In this document: positions 58,890 to 64,000 of the stretch, piece after piece
Numbering within the stretch: position 1 is the stretch's first letter
Layout: the number at the start of each line of letters is the position of its first letter
NCBI RefSeq assembly: GCF_030247185.1
Contig: NC_080570.1
Span: 147,408,641-147,472,640 of the forward strand
DNA length: 64,000 nt
Direction of reading: 5' to 3'
DNA from: Malaya genurostris
Taxonomy: Eukaryota > Arthropoda > Insecta > Diptera > Culicidae
Notes under the pieces: model-generated
Seen by the model: only the letters and a program-made list of their open reading frames with translations
Database searches by the model: none
What the model was told of the DNA's origin: nothing
Program-made: the position numbers and the translations under genes

Positions 58890-60100
58890 AATTTTCACTG
58901 TCGGCTAGAAATTATTGCGATGCGATAAGATAGCGATAAAATGCCGCAAAGATAGTAAAACCAAATACAAATAATAATACCACTAAGTCCCATACAAACG
59001 AACCGCCAATGTTTGGTTCACAGCCTGAACAAGTAAGCCTAGAAAATTACTCCCTTTCATTGCGATAGTTTGAAAATGTGGAAGGAGATCGTTTCTGGCA
59101 ACGCTTTATGTTAGTTGCTACGGTGCAAAACAAACTTGTTTGTTTATGTTTATCGTTGCTGTATTAAACTGCAACAATCAGTCTAAATATCACCGGCACT
59201 AGCACAAAAGATGAAAAATGAACACAAACACCCACAAATCTACAAATATCAATACATTCATGGTGGCTTAACCATTCTAGATTATTGTTTAACTTACATT
59301 TCGCTTGTGATCTTGATTATCAGATAAAAACTGTTTGTTTTTTATTTTTCACTAAAACAAACAGTAACTATGGTGAACTTGTTCTTACCCTTCAGTGTTG
59401 CTAGTTTTATAGAAAACTCGTTAAAGTACATTGTCACTCTGACAGTGTATCATGACAGTGTACCGCACGATGCAAAATGTGTCCTTGAAAATTTGTCGAA
59501 GTATTCCGTATTATAAATTGTATTTGGTAAAACTGTCATTCGCATCGATTCAACTCCTTCGAGACCACAAACCAGAAAAAATATTTTTTAAATTGGCCGT
59601 TACAATGACAAATTTCTATTAGCAGAATAATTATTAAGTAAACCTCAATCATAATGAATTCAGTTGGTCGTCTTTGACAGATATACATTTGTTGATGCTT
59701 TCAAAGAACAATGAAATAAGTTGAAACTGCAATTGACCTCAATCCACCAGCCGACTATTTTTTCTTGTGGCTCTAATGCTAGTTAATTTCAATACAACAG
59801 ACAGCGAAGTCCAATATTCTGGCAGAGATGCCAGGTGAAATTTATGGCGTCTGCGTACTACAAAAATGCTCCTATGCGAGCTTAACATTTGAAAGTATGA
59901 CGAGAAAAACCAAACAAAAACCCTACAGTAATAGCAAAAGTCATTAAATTGGACAATTGTTTATAAAAACTTCCAAAAACCGGCAACAAAGTCTGCTTAG
60001 TTGCAACCTGCAATCCTAGCATCTGTGGTTCTGACGCTCATTATTTCGCTATTCTGCGACGATTCCGTCGCATTCTATGTCCAGCTGAAAACCACTATAG
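58890..60100. repeat. dispersed element (copy 2) embedded in the satellite
   Basis: Matches copy 1 on both sides of a 567 bp nested insertion: GCGATAAAATGCCGCAAAGA TAG before it and ACTGTCATTCGCATCG after it. It includes the decayed hAT MITE from 59,823. Confidence 0.7.
58961..59527. mobile_element. 567-bp element nested in copy 2, CCAAATACAA termini
   Basis: The inverted termini CCAAATACAA and TTGTATTTGG are flanked by TAAAA (58,956-58,960 and 59,528-59,532). Removing the element plus one TAAAA restores GATAGTAAAACTGTC, matching GATAGCGAAACTGTC in copy 1. No coding capacity. Confidence 0.8.
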
Positions 60101-60539
60101 CTCATGAAAGTGATACATGTAACACTTCGTAACATCTATAACTCACAAGAAAACATCGCATGTAACGCTTCATAACACCTACAACTCATAAAAAAGTAAC
60201 GCGTGTATCGCTTCCTAAAGCCTAAAATTCGCAAAAAGTAACGCATGTAACGCACGTATAATTCATAAAAAAGCTATGCGTCTAACACTTCGTAGAACAT
60301 AAAAGTCACAAAAAAATTGATGTAACTCACAACTCAAGAGTGTAGCGCATGTAACGCTTTGTGATCCCTATAATTAACATACAGTAACGCATTTAACGCT
60401 TTGTGATACCTGTAACTTACATAAAATGCAAATAACGCTTCGTAACACCTATAACTAACGCATGTATCTTTTTGTACTACCCAAAACTCAAGTAAAAGTA
60501 ACGTTTGTTATAAGTGTCACAAAACTTATAGAAAAGGCG

Positions 60540-61720
60540 AGAGGATTATGTTAGAGACATAACCGGATGGCGTGAATACGAATAAAATGAATGGTTTAGT
60601 TTCTTTGATGTTGATTTTGGAACTGAATTCTGAACCTGAAGATTTTGGAACTGAATTCTGAACCTGAACTCGGGAACTGAATACTGCTTTTCTTGTTCTA
60701 GAACTGTATACTGGATATGGATTGCAGAACTGATCACTGAATCTGTGAATTGGAATTGAATTTTGGAAAAGAATTGGTTCCGAACTGAATTCTGAATTTT
60801 AGTTAAAGAAGTCCGGTCCGGGATTCAATTTCCAAATTCGGATCCAGAGTTCAGCTTCGAAACTGAGTCCTATAATCCAAATGGGGAATTTTGGTTCAAA
60901 AATCTTCGGAATCTAGTTCCTGACCTCAGGTACACTTCTAGAATTGTGAAAATGAATTTTGGATCCAAAATTCTAGAGCGACATCACGGGGCTAAACTCT
61001 GAACCTGGTTTCTGGAATGCATTTTAGAACAAAATTCTGGAAATATAATTGAGATTCGAATCTGAATTCCAGAGCTTTAGTTTCCGAATCCTGAACCTGA
61101 GTTCTAAGCCTGAAATCTGGACAGGGAATCTGGTATGAACCTCAATTTCAGTTCAAGAATACGGTTTCAAAATTCAGATCCAAGTCCAGAATTTATATCC
61201 GAAATTGAGTTCAGTTTTCGATTTCGGCTTTAAAATCCTGGCTTAGAATCAAGTTCTCAAATTCGGCCTAAGTTCCAAAAATCTGGAACTCGATTATGGC
61301 TCTGGATTTTGGACGAGAATCTGAATTTTAGGTTTCAATTCTTGAAATGAAAAAAAATCTGATCTTGGATTTTGAAACCGAATTTCAGAATTGAGCTCTA
61401 GAATTTGATTCTGTACCTGAATTCTGGTCTTAGCTAAAAGAGGCAACTACACAGGCTTGAATGAATTATGTATACAATTTTTACCTTCTTTACATATCAA
61501 ATATTTCAGAAAACTTTAATTTCGAGTTATTTCTGACTACTAAAAATTCTATCACAACTTGATGATCATATCTGCAATCACGTGCAGAAAAAAATATGTT
61601 GATACGTTTAGTAAAACTAGAGATATCCACGATTAAAAACTTATCACTCTCCCAAAGGGTAAATTTTGAAATGGCTCCTCATAGCAAAGTAAGACGTATT
61701 CACGTCAAAAGTAACGCATA
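60540..61720 (+). repeat. GAATTC-rich dispersed element, block 3
   Basis: Inverted copy of 41,985-43,170: CATAACCGGATGGCGTGAAT then ACGAATAAAATGAATGG at the left, about 820 bp of degenerate GGAACTGAATTCTG words, an AT-rich segment, and AAGTAAGACGTATTCACGTC at the right. Confidence 0.75.
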
Positions 61721-61989
61721 TTACTCTTATCGCTTACAAAACAGTGCAAAAGCAAAGTCAGAGTTGTGTAAGGATTATTGCATGACCAATGCTACACTCA
61801 AGTAAAAATTCAGGTTCGATTCACTTAAAAAATCACGTCAAATATTCACATAACTTTTCACGTAACTATAACTTGATTATTATTTTGAGTGTATAATCCT
61901 ACAGACACTTTCATGTCAGGACTCGAACATACGATAGCTTATTATTACAAAAAAAAACAACCCCAGCCAAGGAAATTCAGCCGCCTTCT

Positions 61990-62520
61990 TTAGTTTTATA
62001 TATTCTAAGAGAAAATTCAGCAGCTAGAAGTTATATATGAAAGATCTATAATAGAGCAGAAACTGGAACAAATGTATCCCCAGCAAGCCGTTCTAGTTTT
62101 ATTTATTCAACCAGTTCATCTGTCAAATTAAAAACTGGTCTACGATGCCGTTCTATTTTTTGTATATTTGAAACACGAGCCCCAGCAGTGGATGCCAGTT
62201 TTTCTTGTTATAAAATTCAGATTTAAATTTTGAAACTGACATAAATTATGCATCTAAAACTAGAACACTACTGAATATGCCCTTAAAGAATTTAAAATGT
62301 TTTAGTCTAGAAAATCCCTCAACATACACTACTCTTGTTTCGAATATAGACAAAATAAAACGACAGCTTATGCCAGTTTTTAAGTCGACAGTAGAAATGT
62401 TCGAAAAATAAAAACTAAAACGACTTGATGGGGGTCCGTTTGTCCAAGTTTCATTTCTATTACAAATCACCCATATAAAACTTCCAGCTGCTGAATTTGC
62501 TCTTCGTTTAACTTACAAAT
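61990..62520. repeat. AGGGCATATTCAG MITE copies
   Basis: An inverted full copy at about 62,005-62,283 (from AGAGAAAATTCAGCAGCTAG to CTACTGAATATGCCCT) is followed by a right-hand partial copy at about 62,325-62,502 in the opposite orientation. Same family as the nest at 36.8-38.2 kb. Confidence 0.75.
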
Positions 62521-64000
62521 GATTTCAATTCTTACAAAAGATTATAAGCTTGAATTTTTTTTCGGAAGATTTTTTTCAGTGTCAAAATCAATCGTAGCAG
62601 GGTAATTTTTGACAACAAATGAAAAGTAGTCAACGATAATAAAATTTGAAACGATTTGATCCTAGTGGAATGTTTGTATTTTCAATTGGTATTCGAGAAA
62701 ACCCATACACAATCATTACATTTGAACCTGTTCTATTTCTGTTTTAAATTTTAAACACAACACAAACAATCCACTTTTTGAGATTTATTCGTAGACAGAA
62801 TCGTATTGCAATTATATAAGTTGACGGGCGTCACTCACTTCGCATTCTCGATTTAGCAAACAGTGGCTGTACTTTGTTTCATTTTTCTTTACAAGTTTTG
62901 ATACAATCTCTTTCGAAAAAGAACCAGAAGAGGTCTAGGCAGGTCCGTTGAGCTGAGATGAACAACAAAACAATTAGCGATTCGTGCTACTTACTCGTAT
63001 TTTGTACCTGTTTCGTATGTATATTCTGTCCTTGTTGGTTGAGGAAGACAAAACAAAATCAAACAATATACCCTATTTAAAAGCGAATAATCGGAAAGAA
63101 TTATCTATACATTGTCTATTTTGAGTGAATCCAAAACAAAAGAAAACAAAAATTGGAACAATATACTAATCGGAAACTATATTTAGTTTTTCTGTTTGAG
63201 GAAAACAAAAACAAAGTATATTTATTGGATCAGTAACATATTTTATACTGATGGGAAACGAGTAGGCGAGGATGACTCGCGAAAAAAAAAGTAGTAGATA
63301 AGGGCCAAGTTAGGTAAAAGAGACACGAAAAAGATATGATAAAATTAGTACCTTTGAAAGGAAATTACTGTAAACTCAATCGCGCACACACGTTTAATGT
63401 TAATGAAAAAAAAGAAAATATATATATATATATATCGTAAACATATTACTAAACAAACAAACTTAACGCAAAGCTAATGAATCTGTGTATTTTTATACCG
63501 ACACGTCAGCTGATTACTGTCATTTGACGAACCGAACGACAGATATTCTATACAATAAGCGGACAATGGGAGGAAGATAGGAGAGGATTTTCATCCCGGA
63601 AAAAAAAAGAACGAAGGTTTTGGAAGAGTCTTTGACCAAAAAAAAAAACTTTAACTGTTGTTATCAATTTTGTCCTCACATTGTTCGTGCCATTATCACC
63701 ATATCACCATCGTTTTGTTTGTTTGTTTACACTAGGAATGAAATTCGAAAAATTCACCGTAGATTGAAAAGTACCAGTTGAATCCGATAGGTGTAGCAAG
63801 TGAGCATGGTGTCAAAGACTGTTGTTTAACACTGGAACGATATTTAAGATGCTTGATAGATTGGAGGTAAATCTTCATGGAATAACAATTATAGTATCCA
63901 TAAAAGAAAGGATTGGTGGGAGTCAGAAAAACTTTACATAAGTAAATGAATCATTTTGAATATACTTTCACCGTTTTAAACAATTGAGAACACGAAAATT
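62521..64000. other. AT-rich sequence, no gene recognised
   Basis: Contains a (TA)n microsatellite at about 63,419-63,435 and several poly-A runs. No open frame of note on either strand. Confidence 0.4.

Larger units (their letters stand above)
57780..60530. repeat. GTAACGCATGTAACGCTTCG satellite, block 2
   Basis: Degenerate 41-45 bp units occupy 57,780-58,890 and 60,100-60,530. They are separated by a homologue of 51,785-52,580 (58,890-60,100). Units carry GTAACGCATGTAACGCTTCG and AACACCTATAACTCAC with frequent substitutions. Minus-strand open frames here (57,833-58,063, 58,452-58,637) merely translate the repeat. Confidence 0.85.

Overview
The window is eukaryotic nuclear DNA from an insect, most likely a dipteran and possibly a mosquito. 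The grounds are compact introns of 57-64 nt, a synaptotagmin-14 type gene with an invertebrate-style architecture, and a mixed load of mariner, maT, rosa and ITmD37E transposons (the DD37E group was first recognised in mosquitoes). The species call is inference. Only four protein-coding genes are supported. The rest is AT-rich noncoding DNA packed with transposon relics, MITEs, a SINE and a satellite.

Layout. 1-18.7 kb is repeat-rich: a maT (DD37D) element with long inverted ends, a degenerate non-LTR retrotransposon carrying an inserted mariner, a second mariner and a relic of a third. Two stretches of less repetitive sequence (3.5-6.3 kb and 12.4-13.8 kb) carry possible minus-strand untranslated exons. 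18.8-22.3 kb is a tight gene island: mitochondrial ribosomal protein bL9m (minus), TRAPPC1 (plus, divergent, 252 bp away) and a secreted/lysosomal S28 serine carboxypeptidase (minus, convergent with TRAPPC1, 104 bp apart, with probably overlapping 3' ends). 22.5-27.2 kb holds two different hAT-type MITEs placed in succession at one 8-bp target, and a DD37E transposase relic between two direct copies of a dispersed repeat.

27.2-55.2 kb is one gene, a synaptotagmin-14 homologue on the plus strand. A tiny first coding exon (28,524) is followed by a 10.5 kb intron, a membrane-anchor exon (39,030), a 13.8 kb intron, and a compact 3' block (52,952-54,896) encoding the linker and two C2 domains. The phases of all seven exons fit into one 623-codon frame. 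Past the stop codon the same frame reopens for 85 codons behind a strong 3' splice site, which suggests an alternative C-terminus.

The introns and the downstream 55-64 kb are filled with MITEs whose target duplications can often be read directly (TA, TTAA, or 8 bp for hAT), a 41-45 bp satellite that itself hosts insertions, a degenerate GAATTC-rich repeat, a tRNA-derived SINE and a near-perfect 286 bp palindrome. A recurring theme is MITEs whose interiors are built from direct and inverted copies of their own terminal motif.
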